From the NCBI GenBank assembly GCA_047608975.1, contig JBLFYM010000002.1, positions 1 to 64,000 of the forward strand: a stretch of DNA of 64,000 nt, written 5' to 3'. The notes under the pieces are model-generated. The model did no database searches and had not been told where the DNA came from. It saw only the letters and a program-made list of their open reading frames with translations. The position numbers and the translations under genes were made by a program. Shown one piece after another: positions 35,252 through 43,746 of the stretch. The number at the start of each line of letters is the position of its first letter. Position 1 is the first letter of the stretch. The DNA comes from GCA-2715965 sp047608975. Lineage in GTDB: Bacteria > Verrucomicrobiota > Verrucomicrobiia > Limisphaerales > JAYPXF01.

Positions 35252-35707
35252 ATGCCAGCGGCACTCAACGAAGAATCACGGCCCCTGCGAACCGTCCTCA
35301 CCATGAGCTGGCGTGACCAGGCGTTGCATGCTGAAGCAGCGCTATGTCTGTTTATGGCCAAAGTTCTCATCCACACCATTCCGTTTCGCTGGCTTCATGC
35401 CCTGATTGTGACGCAGCCGCTTACAGCCTTGGTTGTCCGGCAACCTGCAAAGGGTTCGGAGATCCAGAAAGTTGTATTTGCTGTGAGGACTGTCGTGCGA
35501 AGGAGTCCGATAGAATTCATCTGCTTCCCTAAGGCGGTCGCCGTCAAGTGGATGCTCAATCGCAGAGGCTACGCCAATTCATTGTGTCTTGGTGTGTCTC
35601 GTCCGGAAGAGGAACTCAAAGCCCATGCGTGGGTGGAAGTTTGTGGACAAACGATCATAGGAGGTGGTGAAAGCCTGCAATACTCCGAGGTCTTACGCCT
35701 TGACTGA
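35252..35707 (+). CDS. Lasso peptide biosynthesis B2-type cysteine peptidase
   Basis: A 151-aa transglutaminase-like protein (PF13471-type). The N-terminal third matches the usual B2 helical region (MSWRDQALHAEAALCLFMAKVLIHTIPF). The catalytic core has Cys91 in FICFPKAVAVKWMLNRRGYANSLCLGVSR and His125 in LKAHAWVEVCGQTIIGG. B2 removes the leader after B1 has bound it, freeing the N-terminus for ring closure by the C protein. Length is normal for a stand-alone B2. It is transcribed divergently from the kinase-sulfotransferase-B1-C-precursor operon, which is less usual than a single operon but leaves the set complete. Confidence 0.87.
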   Translation: MPAALNEESRPLRTVLTMSWRDQALHAEAALCLFMAKVLIHTIPFRWLHALIVTQPLTALVVRQPAKGSEIQKVVFAVRTVVRRSPIEFICFPKAVAVKWMLNRRGYANSLCLGVSRPEEELKAHAWVEVCGQTIIGGGESLQYSEVLRLD

Positions 35708-35936
35708 TGTTCGAACAAATCCGGAGCAGTCAAGAAGGACGTATCATTATCGACACGTTGCCGCTGGAGACAGTGTTTGTTCCGGTAATTCGATTCCGAG
35801 GTGCTTGAAGTATTTCGTGCCGGTCAATGATGGCTCCGTCGTCTTGGCTGTGCCCAGAAGTCAGATGGCGTGGAGGACAGTCGAGTTTAATTCGAAGTGC
35901 GGCGAAGTGTTCCGTGGTGGATTGCTCAGCAGGTGA
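35707..35936 (+). other. Possible small frameshifted gene after B2
   Basis: An ATG at 35707 overlaps the B2 stop and opens 33 codons (MFEQIRSSQEGRIIIDTLPL, then FVPVIRFRG) ending at TGA 35806-35808. A one-base shift near 35800 would join another stretch with protein-like content (KYFVPVNDGSVVLAVPRSQM, then EFNSKCGEVFRGGLL) ending at 35936. Whether this is one broken gene, a short translated frame, or chance cannot be decided. I recognise no family. Confidence 0.25.
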
Positions 35937-35950
35937 AATGTTGGTCCAGC

Positions 35951-36382
35951 CTAACCACCCAGCTCGGCGATCCGGGCCCGGGCGGCGGAGAGTTCCTGGA
36001 TGAGGTAGGACTGGAGGTTTACGGAGCGTTCGCCGACTCTAATCCGCGCGTGGAGGATTTCGCGGTCGAAGGGTTTTTGGACGAAGTCGTCGGCACCGGC
36101 TTCGAGGGCTTCGAGGAGGCTCTCTTTCCCGTCGCGGGCGGTGATCATGATGATGTGAAATGGGGTGATGTTCATTTCACGGATCTTGCGGGTGAGATCG
36201 AGGCCACTCAGCTCGGGCATCATCCAATCGAAAAGTGAGATTTGCAGGGAGGAGTCGTTGTTCAACGCTTCCAGTGCTTCCGCGCCGTTGGTGGTGGCGA
36301 TGGGCTCGTAGCCCCATTTGGTCAGGAGGTTGGAGAGTACCTGACGGATAATGGGATCGTCATCTGCGAGCAATACTTTCAT
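35951..36382 (-). CDS. Response regulator, receiver domain only
   Basis: A 143-aa protein consisting of one REC domain: acidic pair in LLADDDP, phospho-acceptor Asp in LFDWMMPELSG, conserved Thr in MITARDG and Lys in VQKPFD. About 20 extra residues form a helical tail (SAARARIAELGG). There is no DNA-binding or catalytic output domain. It lies 48 bp downstream of a second response regulator on the same strand, and no histidine kinase is encoded nearby, so it is probably part of a phosphorelay with distant partners. Confidence 0.92.
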   Translation of the reverse strand: MKVLLADDDPIIRQVLSNLLTKWGYEPIATTNGAEALEALNNDSSLQISLFDWMMPELSGLDLTRKIREMNITPFHIIMITARDGKESLLEALEAGADDFVQKPFDREILHARIRVGERSVNLQSYLIQELSAARARIAELGG

Positions 36383-36430
36383 GGACTGGGGCGGGACTAG
36401 TGCTGGCGCGTTCGCTGGGGACGACGGGGG

Positions 36431-37021
36431 TTAGATCTGTTGGACGACCTTCTGGTAGCAGTCGGGGCAGATGCCGTGCGTGAATTTCGCCTGGGAATGT
36501 TGCGAGATGTAGGCTTCCACCTCGTGCCAGTAGTTCCGGTCGTCGCGGATCTTTTTGCAGTAGCAGCAGATGGGGAGCAGACCTTGCAGCTGTTTCACAT
36601 GGGTGAGCGCGGCTTCGAGTTCGGTGACCCGCTCGGCGAGTTCCATCTGGAGGTGGACGACGCGGGCTCCAACCTGGACGCGGGCCTTAAGTTCCTCCTG
36701 ATCAAAGGGTTTGGTGACGTAATCGTCGGCACCGGCTTCCAGACCCTGAACGATGTTGGCTTTGCCACCGCGAATCGTGAGGAGGATCATATAGAGCGGG
36801 GAAATTTTCAACTGATGGCGGGCCCGGCAGCAAAGCTCAACTCCGTCCATCCCGGGCATCTGCCAGTCGATGACGGCGAGGCGGGGGGGCTTTTCATGTT
36901 GCAGTGCCTTCATGGCCTGCTCCCCGTTGGTGGTGACCTCGACTTCATACTGCCAGCGGGTCAGCAGATCTTCGAGGATTCTGCGAACAACCGGATCGTC
37001 TTCAACTACCAATACTTTCAT
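36431..37021 (-). CDS. Response regulator with C-terminal Cys-rich domain
   Basis: A 196-aa protein. Residues 1-120 are a REC domain (VVEDDP, VIDWQMPGMDG with phospho-Asp, LLTIRGG, VTKPFD). A coiled segment (ELAERVTELEAALTHVKQLQ) leads to a short C-terminal module ICCYCKKIRDDRNYW followed by FTHGICPDCYQ, with two C-x-x-C-type pairs that probably bind a metal, most likely zinc. This module recurs after REC or PAS domains in environmental bacteria, function unknown. Upstream of and co-directional with the single-domain regulator. Confidence 0.9.
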   Translation of the reverse strand: MKVLVVEDDPVVRRILEDLLTRWQYEVEVTTNGEQAMKALQHEKPPRLAVIDWQMPGMDGVELCCRARHQLKISPLYMILLTIRGGKANIVQGLEAGADDYVTKPFDQEELKARVQVGARVVHLQMELAERVTELEAALTHVKQLQGLLPICCYCKKIRDDRNYWHEVEAYISQHSQAKFTHGICPDCYQKVVQQI

Positions 37022-37280
37022 TGCGTCGCGCTCTAACTGCTTGTCAGTCTATTTGTGCCGATACCCAAAACCAAGCTTGTTTACTCGGTTACCAACGGGC
37101 GTTTGTTTCAGCGTGTGGCGCGACCATTTCAGGAAGTTGAAGGAGCGTCAAGCTGCGCGTGCGGATGGGTTTGATTCGATTCGATAGGTGTATGATGGCG
37201 GCTTTTGGGCGGGCTGAGGAGGCTGCAAACGGGCGGTTCCGGAATTGCGTGGGTGCGGAGTTGAGGTGACACTGCGCCCG

Positions 37281-38468
37281 ATGCGTTATCGAAGGTTTGG
37301 GAAGACGGAACTGCGGATGCCGGTGATCTCGTGCGGTGGCATGAGATATCAACACAAGTGGCAGGATGTGGAGCCGGGGGAGGTTCCACCGGAAGGGCAG
37401 GCGAACGTCGAAGCGACGATTCGCCGGGCCTTGGAACTGGGCATCAATCATATCGAGACGGCCCGCCTCTACGGGAGCTCGGAGATGCAGCTGGGCTGGC
37501 TGCTGCCCCAGTTGCCGCGCGAGGAGATGATTGTGCAGTCGAAGGTCGCGCCGGCGGCGGATCCGAAGGAGTTTGTGAAGACGTTTCGGAAGTCTCTGGA
37601 CTACTTGGGGCTGGACCATGTCGATCTGCTTTCAATGCATGGAATCAACAATCGTGTATTCTTGGATTGGACGTTGCGGAAGGGTGGTTGTCTGGAGGCA
37701 GCCGAGCAGCTGAAGGCGGCCGGGCTTTGTCGGCATATCGGATTTTCGACGCACGCGACCACGGACATCATTCTGGAGGCGATCAATTCGGGTGGCTTCG
37801 AATATGTGAATCTGCATTGGTATTTTGTGAACCATCTGAATTGGCCGGCGGTCGTTGCGGCGGACAGGTTGGACATGGGGGTGTTCATTATCAGTCCGAA
37901 CGACAAGGGTGGAAAACTTTATGCCCCGCCGCCGAAGATGGTGGAGTTTTGTCGACCCTTGACGGCGATGCAGTTCAACGGGCTTTACTGTCTGTCCCGT
38001 CCGGAGGTGCACACGCTCAGTTGTGGGGCGGCAAAACCAGATGATTTTGACGAGCACGTGGCGGCGCTTGAACATTACGATCGAATCGCCGAGGTGATTG
38101 CCCCGATCGAGGCACGATTGCGCGCGGAGTTGGATTCCCAGCTCGGGGACGAGTGGTGTCGGAGTTGGGATGAAGGACTGCCACCCTATGTTGATGTGCC
38201 CGGAGAGGTGAACGTCTCGGAGATATTGCGCTTGTGGACCTACTCCAAGGCGCTCGATTTGGTGGATTGGGGAAAAATGCGCTACAACCTGCTAGGGCAG
38301 GGGGATCATTGGTTCCCGGGAGAGAACGCGGGGAAGCTGATTACAGATGAGGTGTTGAAGACGGTTTCGGCGAGTCCGTTCGCGGACAAGATTCCGGGGA
38401 TTCTTCAGGAGGCGCACAAAATGTTGTTCGAGAAACCGGTGAAACGCCTAAGCCAGAGCGATGATTGA
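37281..38468 (+). CDS. Aldo/keto reductase family oxidoreductase
   Basis: A 395-aa protein from ATG 37281 (MRYRRFGKTELRMPVISCGGMRYQ); the frame is open 12 codons further upstream, but this start fits the family. Features of the TIM-barrel AKR fold are INHIETARLYGSSEMQLG (position of the catalytic Asp/Tyr loop, with Glu), MIVQSKVAP with the Lys, and HVDLLSMHG with the His. The C-terminal about 110 residues (after FDEHVAAL) are an extra helical region seen in the long AKR subfamily. Expected to use NAD(P)H to reduce a carbonyl; the substrate is unknown. Apparently monocistronic. Confidence 0.85.
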   Translation: MRYRRFGKTELRMPVISCGGMRYQHKWQDVEPGEVPPEGQANVEATIRRALELGINHIETARLYGSSEMQLGWLLPQLPREEMIVQSKVAPAADPKEFVKTFRKSLDYLGLDHVDLLSMHGINNRVFLDWTLRKGGCLEAAEQLKAAGLCRHIGFSTHATTDIILEAINSGGFEYVNLHWYFVNHLNWPAVVAADRLDMGVFIISPNDKGGKLYAPPPKMVEFCRPLTAMQFNGLYCLSRPEVHTLSCGAAKPDDFDEHVAALEHYDRIAEVIAPIEARLRAELDSQLGDEWCRSWDEGLPPYVDVPGEVNVSEILRLWTYSKALDLVDWGKMRYNLLGQGDHWFPGENAGKLITDEVLKTVSASPFADKIPGILQEAHKMLFEKPVKRLSQSDD

Positions 38469-38515
38469 AGGGGAAATGACTTGAGAGTGCATTTCACGCC
38501 GAATAGGTTTCGCAA

Positions 38516-38896
38516 ATGACGAACATCCTGGTTGCTGAAGACGAGCCGCAGACGGCGCAGCTGATTGAGTTCAAACTCAAGCAGCAGGGGTACCAGGTGA
38601 ACGTCGTCTCCAATGGTGAACAGGCCATGAAGATGCTCGCCATCCACGAGCCTGCCCTGATCTTGCTCGATGGAATGATGCCGGTGATGGATGGTTTCGA
38701 GGCACTTCGGCGGATCAAGGAATCCAAGGAATACCGCCAGATTCCGGTGATCATGCTCACTGCGAAAAGCCGTGAGAAGGATGTTGTCACCGGTCTTGAT
38801 CTCGGAGCCACCGACTATATCATCAAACCCTTCAGTCCCGCTGAATTGGTTGCCCGCATCAAGAAGGTGCTCGGCAAAGATTCGGGTGATCAGTAG
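38516..38896 (+). CDS. Response regulator, receiver domain only
   Basis: A 126-aa stand-alone REC domain: VAEDEP at the acidic pocket, phospho-Asp in LILLDGMMPVMDG, MLTAKSREKD with the switch Thr, and IIKPFSPAELVARI with the conserved Lys. There is no output domain. Its sequence differs clearly from the two minus-strand regulators at 35951 and 36431, so it is not a recent duplicate. It starts 47 bp after the aldo/keto reductase gene and ends 49 bp before the cysteine desulfurase gene on the same strand. Confidence 0.93.
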   Translation: MTNILVAEDEPQTAQLIEFKLKQQGYQVNVVSNGEQAMKMLAIHEPALILLDGMMPVMDGFEALRRIKESKEYRQIPVIMLTAKSREKDVVTGLDLGATDYIIKPFSPAELVARIKKVLGKDSGDQ

Positions 38897-38945
38897 CCCG
38901 CGGGTCGCGGACTGACCGGCCTCTGTAATCGCCTAAGGTGACCCC

Positions 38946-40073
38946 GTGCTCTACTTCGATCACAACGCTACTTCTCCGATGATTCCCGAAGCGCGCGAGG
39001 CGTGGTTGGAAGCGAGCGAGCGTTATATTGGGAATCCATCCAGTCTTCATCGCATGGGGGATCGGGCTGACAAGGCGTTGGCTTTGGCTCGGGAAGAGCT
39101 TGCCGGTCTCCTGGGTTGTGAGACCGGCGACATCGTCTGGACATCCGGGGCGACCGAATCCAGCAATACTGTCCTGCGGCAATTTTCCGAAAATCCCACC
39201 GGCGTAGCTTGGGTTTCTGCGATTGAGCATCCCTGCGTCGATGTTCCCACCCGGCATTTTTTTGCCAAGCGGAACCGTTTCATGCCGGTTACGGAAGCGG
39301 GTGTGCTCGATGTTGAGCGTCTGAAAGTGGAGTTGGGAAGACGACGTCCCGGAATCATCGCGACGATGGCGGCGAATAATGAGACCGGCGTCCGGCAGCC
39401 TTGGCAGCAGGTGCTGGAGTTGAGTCGCGAAGCGAAAGTCCCGTATTTCTGCGATGCGACCCAATGGCTCGGAAAACTTGCCGCTGCTGGACTGGGGGAT
39501 TGCGACTATGTGAGTGGAAGCGGGCACAAGTTTGGCGGTCCGCGGGGCGTTGGTTTTCTCAAATGTCCGTCGGGATCGACGAAGGCGCTCTTGTTCGGCG
39601 GAGCGCAGGAAGATGGCCGGCGGGCCGGTACGGAGAACGTTCCCGGGGTGCTGGCGATGGTCCGTGCTCTGTCTGTGCGAGAAGGATTCATCAAGGCAGG
39701 GAAGGTTGATGAGCGATTGAAGATGCGTGATGACTTCATCAGCCAGGTTCAGGAGAAGCTTCCAGAGTGTCAGTTACTCGGCGCGGCCTGCGACCGACTT
39801 TGGAACACCGTGTCGATGTTGATGCCCGGCAACGATTGTCGGCAGCGTTGGATCGTGAAACTCGACAAGGCTGGGTTTGCCGTATCGAGTGGCTCCGCCT
39901 GCGCGAGCGGGAAGGAAGAACCCTCCCATGTGCTCCGGGCCATGGGTGTCGCGCCCGAAGATACCGGTCGGGTGATCCGGATCAGCAGTAGTTGGGAAAC
40001 TGGCAGTGAGGACTGGAATCGACTGTTGGCTGCGATCAGGGGAGTTCATGCCGAACTGGGAGCCGAAGGATAA
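38946..40073 (+). CDS. Cysteine desulfurase family protein (NifS/IscS-like)
   Basis: A 375-aa PLP-dependent class V aminotransferase starting at GTG 38946 (LYFDHNATSPMIPEAREAW). Visible are the ATESSN phosphate-binding region, VSAIEHPCV, MAANNETGVRQPW, CDATQWLGK, the PLP lysine in SGSGHKFGGPRGVGFL, and the catalytic Cys loop SSGSACASGKEEPSHVLRAMG. It should take sulfur from cysteine for Fe-S clusters or thio-modification. There is no adjacent iscU or sufE gene, so the acceptor is unknown. Overall length is typical. Confidence 0.9.
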   Translation: MLYFDHNATSPMIPEAREAWLEASERYIGNPSSLHRMGDRADKALALAREELAGLLGCETGDIVWTSGATESSNTVLRQFSENPTGVAWVSAIEHPCVDVPTRHFFAKRNRFMPVTEAGVLDVERLKVELGRRRPGIIATMAANNETGVRQPWQQVLELSREAKVPYFCDATQWLGKLAAAGLGDCDYVSGSGHKFGGPRGVGFLKCPSGSTKALLFGGAQEDGRRAGTENVPGVLAMVRALSVREGFIKAGKVDERLKMRDDFISQVQEKLPECQLLGAACDRLWNTVSMLMPGNDCRQRWIVKLDKAGFAVSSGSACASGKEEPSHVLRAMGVAPEDTGRVIRISSSWETGSEDWNRLLAAIRGVHAELGAEG

Positions 40074-40112
40074 TTGTCACAACCTGATGGGGGACGTTAA
40101 GGTCAGGACGCG

Positions 40113-41576
40113 ATGGCACGGGATCTGATCACAAAACTGAAATCGATCATCTCGGAGGATTTTGCGGCGAATGGGCTCGCCGTTGGTGCGACGGGGGCGG
40201 TCAAGCTTTCCCGGCCCGCGCGCTTCGTTCACTTCATTGTCTTTACGGCACAGAGTTTTGTTCGCAACCGCTGTCCGGTGAAGGCGTCGGCGCTGGCCTA
40301 TTCAAACCTCTTGGCGCTCGTACCCATGCTCGCCATCGCAATCATTGTTTCGGCGAGCATCCTGAAGAAAGAGGGCGAGAAGCCGATTGAGCAGTTTGTT
40401 GGCTGGGTGGTATCCAACATCACGCCGGCCCCAACCGGAGTCGCGCAGAAGCCCGACGGCGGCAAGGCGGATCAAGTGGTCGACGACGAGACCCGCCGCA
40501 AGGTGGTCGAATACATCAACACCTTCGTAAACAATATCCGCGGGGGAGCAATTTCGGTGACCGGTATGATTGTCCTGTTCGGTCTGGTGATCTCCATGCT
40601 TTCGCGGGTGGAGAACACCTTCAATGACATCTGGGGAGTGAGCAAAGGGCGGAGTTTCTTCGCCCGCATCGTCACCTACTGGACGGCGATGACACTCGGG
40701 CCACTGGTGCTGATTGCGGCGATCGGGCTGAATACCACCCATGAATTAGGGGTGGTGAAGGACCGGATCGTGGAAGTGGAGTTCCTGGGGCAGGTGTTCC
40801 ACCACGTATCCAAGATTCTCCCCTACATCTTTCTCAGTGTAGGCTTCGGCCTGTTTTACAAATTCATGCCCAACACCAAGGTCCGCTGGCAGGCTGCTCT
40901 AGTAGGAGGAATCTTCGGTGGCTCTCTTTGGCAGCTGAACAATCTCATGGGTGTGCTCGTGGTTTCCCGTTGGGTGACGAACAACAAGATCTACGGAAGC
41001 CTGGGAATGATTCCGGTGATTATGGTGAGCATGTATCTGGGCTGGCTGATTCTTCTGCTGGGCGCGCAAATCGCGTATTCCTATCAGAATCGCAGTGCCT
41101 ACGTTCAGGAGCGATTGGTGGAAAGCCTCAATCAGAAAGGGAAGGAGATTCTGGCATTGAGGATCATGACGCAGATTGCCCGGCGATTTTATGGCGGACA
41201 TGGCCCGACATCGGCGCACGATCTGGCAGAACGCCTGGGTGTGCCATCGCGCCAGATTGTTTCGATCGTGGAAACTCTTCTGGACGACGAACTGGTGTTT
41301 GAGATCAACGAGGAAGAGCCTTCCTATCTGCCCGCACAGCCGCTCGCGCGAATCTCGTTCGCGCATATTCTTGAGGCTGTCCGCAATGGAATCGGAGCCG
41401 AGCAGACGGGCGCGCTCGCTGAAGGTGAGGATCGGGTCACGGATGAGTATACCCGGGTCCTGAAAGCCGAGCTGGATAAAGCAGGAGCGATCACGCTGCA
41501 GGATATGGCCGCCGAGCTGAGTGCGGCTGAGAAGGTCGATGTCGAATCAGCACTGCCGGCAGCTCAGCGGGCATAG
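40113..41576 (+). CDS. YihY/BrkB-type membrane protein with C-terminal winged-helix-like domain
   Basis: A 487-aa protein. Helices begin at SALAYSNLLALVPMLAIAIIVSASI, which carries the family-specific S-A-L-A-Y-S-x-L-x-x-x-V-P pattern, and include GAISVTGMIVLFGLVISMLS, TYWTAMTLGPLVLIAAIG and SLGMIPVIMVSMYLGWLILLLGAQIAY. An insert (about residues 95-135) lies in the first loop. The cytoplasmic C-terminus contains a helix-turn-helix-like part (GPTSAHDLAERLGVPSRQIVSIVETLLDDELV). The family was once misnamed ribonuclease BN; the real function is unclear, probably transport or envelope-related. Monocistronic as far as can be seen. Confidence 0.88.
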   Translation: MARDLITKLKSIISEDFAANGLAVGATGAVKLSRPARFVHFIVFTAQSFVRNRCPVKASALAYSNLLALVPMLAIAIIVSASILKKEGEKPIEQFVGWVVSNITPAPTGVAQKPDGGKADQVVDDETRRKVVEYINTFVNNIRGGAISVTGMIVLFGLVISMLSRVENTFNDIWGVSKGRSFFARIVTYWTAMTLGPLVLIAAIGLNTTHELGVVKDRIVEVEFLGQVFHHVSKILPYIFLSVGFGLFYKFMPNTKVRWQAALVGGIFGGSLWQLNNLMGVLVVSRWVTNNKIYGSLGMIPVIMVSMYLGWLILLLGAQIAYSYQNRSAYVQERLVESLNQKGKEILALRIMTQIARRFYGGHGPTSAHDLAERLGVPSRQIVSIVETLLDDELVFEINEEEPSYLPAQPLARISFAHILEAVRNGIGAEQTGALAEGEDRVTDEYTRVLKAELDKAGAITLQDMAAELSAAEKVDVESALPAAQRA

Positions 41577-41795
41577 GGAACGTGTTCGCCGCCGTAGCTT
41601 CGATTGGCAATCGAAGTCCTCCGCGTCCTTCAGAATCCTGCCGGATTCGATTTTTTCGAATGCCATTTGAAGCTACGCAGAAGGATTGCCTCAAACCGAA
41701 CGGCGCCGGGGGCATCTCCCGAACGCGCCCGCTGTCACGTGCTCGGCCTGATTCTGATTGGCAGACGCTCGAAAGAGTAGCTACTCTAGCGAAAA

Positions 41796-42350
41796 GTGCT
41801 GACGGCCATCAAATTTGCAGGGGTTTTCATTGCCGCGTTGTGGCTGGGCGGGAGCATATTCTTCACCTTCTTCGTTGCGCCGGCATTTTTCAGGGATCCG
41901 CTGGTCGTTGAATTGTTGAAGCCTCCGTATAATGGGGAGATCGCCCAATTGCTGCTGAAATGGTTCTACAAGTTTCAATATGTATGCGGGACCTTTGCCA
42001 TTATTCACCTCGGCTTCGACTGGATTTACACCGGCAAAACGATGCAGCGGTTCACGCTTTGGTTGGTGCTGGGGAGCTTTGCGATTGCGCTCTTCGGGGG
42101 GCTGTGGATGCATCCCAAGTTACACCAATTGCATCGTCTAAAGCACTCTGAGCAATACGGGTTGAAGAATATTTCAGCCGAAGTGCAAGAAATGGCACCC
42201 GCTTCATTCCGGACCTGGCACAGCATTTCACAGGGGGCGCACCTGTTGATGCTGTGTGCGTTATGCGCCTACCTATGGCAGATGATGCATCCCAAGGAGG
42301 GGCCCAAGTATCTGGGGAGCGGAAAATTCAATATTGACAAACATTATTGA
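41796..42350 (+). CDS. DUF4149-like membrane protein
   Basis: A 184-aa protein starting at GTG 41796, with four hydrophobic helices (FAGVFIAALWLGGSIFFTFFVAPAFF; VCGTFAIIHLGFDWIY; FTLWLVLGSFAIALFGGLWM; GAHLLMLCALCAYLWQ). The A-L-W-x-G-x-x-x-x-x-x-F-x-V-A-P-x-x-F pattern matches DUF4149. His residues in WMHPKLHQLHRLKH and the polar tail are cytosolic or periplasmic. The function of the family is not established. It is preceded by a 219-bp gap containing an imperfect palindrome (41594-41620) and is followed by the PUR-domain gene after 67 bp. Confidence 0.7.
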   Translation: MLTAIKFAGVFIAALWLGGSIFFTFFVAPAFFRDPLVVELLKPPYNGEIAQLLLKWFYKFQYVCGTFAIIHLGFDWIYTGKTMQRFTLWLVLGSFAIALFGGLWMHPKLHQLHRLKHSEQYGLKNISAEVQEMAPASFRTWHSISQGAHLLMLCALCAYLWQMMHPKEGPKYLGSGKFNIDKHY

Positions 42351-42417
42351 GCGCGGAATTGGTCGTGCAGCGTATCTCACCCCAGTAATTGCTGGGTAAA
42401 ACAAAAGGATACTGTCC

Positions 42418-42720
42418 ATGATCTCCAACGAACGTCCTTCGCCGTATGGTCCACGGTCAGGGGCAAATTCACAAAGGCGTCAGCAAACACCACGACGCGA
42501 AATCCCCGAGGAAATCCCCGAGGAAACCATCCAGGTTGAGCGCAAAACGTTTATTCTGACTCTGAAAGAGAACCCACGCGGGCGATTCCTGAGAGTGACT
42601 GAGGATGTCAATGGTCGGCGGGACAACATCATCATCCCTACCACCGGTCTTGAGGATTTCTCAAACCTGGTGGCCGCGATGGTGAAAACTTCGGACGAAA
42701 CCGAACCTAAACTGACTTGA
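42418..42720 (+). CDS. PUR-domain single-stranded nucleic-acid-binding protein
   Basis: A 100-aa protein. Residues about 36-85 (RKTFILTLKENPRGRFLRV, DNIIIPTTGLEDFSNLV) are a single PUR repeat, as in bacterial Pur-alpha homologues that bind single-stranded DNA or RNA as dimers. The N-terminal third is low-complexity and basic, and contains a 12-bp tandem duplication encoding I-P-E-E twice. Such small PUR proteins are common in Bacteroidota and PVC bacteria. The role in this organism is unknown. Confidence 0.82.
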   Translation: MISNERPSPYGPRSGANSQRRQQTPRREIPEEIPEETIQVERKTFILTLKENPRGRFLRVTEDVNGRRDNIIIPTTGLEDFSNLVAAMVKTSDETEPKLT

Positions 42721-42767
42721 GTGCGGCGTTCGGGCAGGTCTCAGGGTTCTGCCCGAAGCTGATTCGA

Positions 42768-43133
42768 TCAAGCCTTTGTAGGAACGGGCGTTGAAATATC
42801 AAGCCGCGTGGCATCGCTCCACAGGCCTTCCAGGTCGTAGTTGGACCTCAGGTCATCGCGCATTACGTGTACGATGACGTCGAAGTAATCCATCGCAATC
42901 CAACCGGAATGATGATCCCCATCGATTCGTTGGCACTTGTTTCCGTGGTCTTTGGTCAGGCCGCCATCCAGCTCGCTCACGATCGCGCGCAAGTGAGGAT
43001 CGCTCGAACCCGAGACAATCACGAAAAAATCTGCCACGTCGGCGACGCCCCGGAGATCGATGATGACAATATCCAGGGCCTTCTTGCGATCGGCGTATTC
43101 GTGGCAAAGGCGGGCTAACTTCTCAGATTCCAT
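42768..43133 (-). CDS. rsfS: Ribosome silencing factor RsfS
   Basis: A 121-aa protein of the RsfS/YbeB/iojap family: KKALDIVIIDLRGVADVADFFVIVSGSSDPHLRAI and GWIAMDYFDVIVHVM carry the characteristic motifs. It binds ribosomal protein uL14 and blocks subunit joining when nutrients are low. Directly downstream of nadD (27 bp), the usual gene order in many bacteria. The frame and length are normal. Confidence 0.94.
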   Translation of the reverse strand: MESEKLARLCHEYADRKKALDIVIIDLRGVADVADFFVIVSGSSDPHLRAIVSELDGGLTKDHGNKCQRIDGDHHSGWIAMDYFDVIVHVMRDDLRSNYDLEGLWSDATRLDISTPVPTKA

Positions 43134-43160
43134 TTTCGCGACAAGGTTGCATCTAAGTGT

Positions 43161-43736
43161 TCAAAGATAAAGCGTGTTGTTCTGAATCGACTCGGCAACC
43201 CGTGCGCCGGTGAGATGTCCGATGGGGAGGGAGGCCCGGACTCGCTGGCGAATTTGTGACGAAGAGACACCCAGGGGGAAACCTTTCAGGCGGTGGGTGC
43301 GGAAGGGTTCCGGAGCCGGTTCGTCTGCTTGGCCGGGGCGCGGAATGATGAGGAAATCCAGCGCGGCGGCCAGTTTTGCGGCGTCCCGCCACTTGTTCAG
43401 CGTGGGGACGTGATCCGCGCCAATCAGCCAATACAACTGACTCTCCGGGCAGCGGCTTTGCCAGCTGAGAACGGTGTCGATCGTGTATGAAGTGCCTCCC
43501 CGTTCAATTTCCTGCGCATCGATCTCGAATCGGCTCTCTCCGGCCAGAGCGAGCCGGAGCATCTGGATTCGAAGTGGAGCCGGGGCCGTGGTCGGGTCTG
43601 GTTTGAAAGGAGATTGTGCCGCCGGGATGAAAATCAGGCGTTCGAGCCCAAACTCCTCGCACGCGGCCTGGGCAACCAAGAGGTGGCCCCGGTGGACCGG
43701 ATCAAAAGAGCCACCGAAGAGACCGATCTTGTGCAT
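43161..43736 (-). CDS. nadD: Nicotinate-nucleotide adenylyltransferase
   Basis: A 191-aa protein from ATG 43736 (MHKIGLFGGSFDPVHRGHLLVAQAA); an upstream frame extension overlaps the cstA gene and is not used. The (H/T)xGH nucleotidyltransferase motif is VHRGH, and the C-terminal FPLGVSSSQIRQRVRA provides the second conserved motif, ending in GARVAESIQNNTLYL. NadD makes deamido-NAD from nicotinate mononucleotide and ATP. It lies 10 bp after cstA and 27 bp before rsfS, so it is the middle gene of the minus-strand unit. Confidence 0.95.
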   Translation of the reverse strand: MHKIGLFGGSFDPVHRGHLLVAQAACEEFGLERLIFIPAAQSPFKPDPTTAPAPLRIQMLRLALAGESRFEIDAQEIERGGTSYTIDTVLSWQSRCPESQLYWLIGADHVPTLNKWRDAAKLAAALDFLIIPRPGQADEPAPEPFRTHRLKGFPLGVSSSQIRQRVRASLPIGHLTGARVAESIQNNTLYL

Positions 43737-43746
43737 CAGCGCAGAT

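Noticed and set aside
42500..42531. 12-bp tandem duplication in the PUR gene
   Set aside because: A simple in-frame coding duplication (I-P-E-E twice), not a regulatory repeat or CRISPR.
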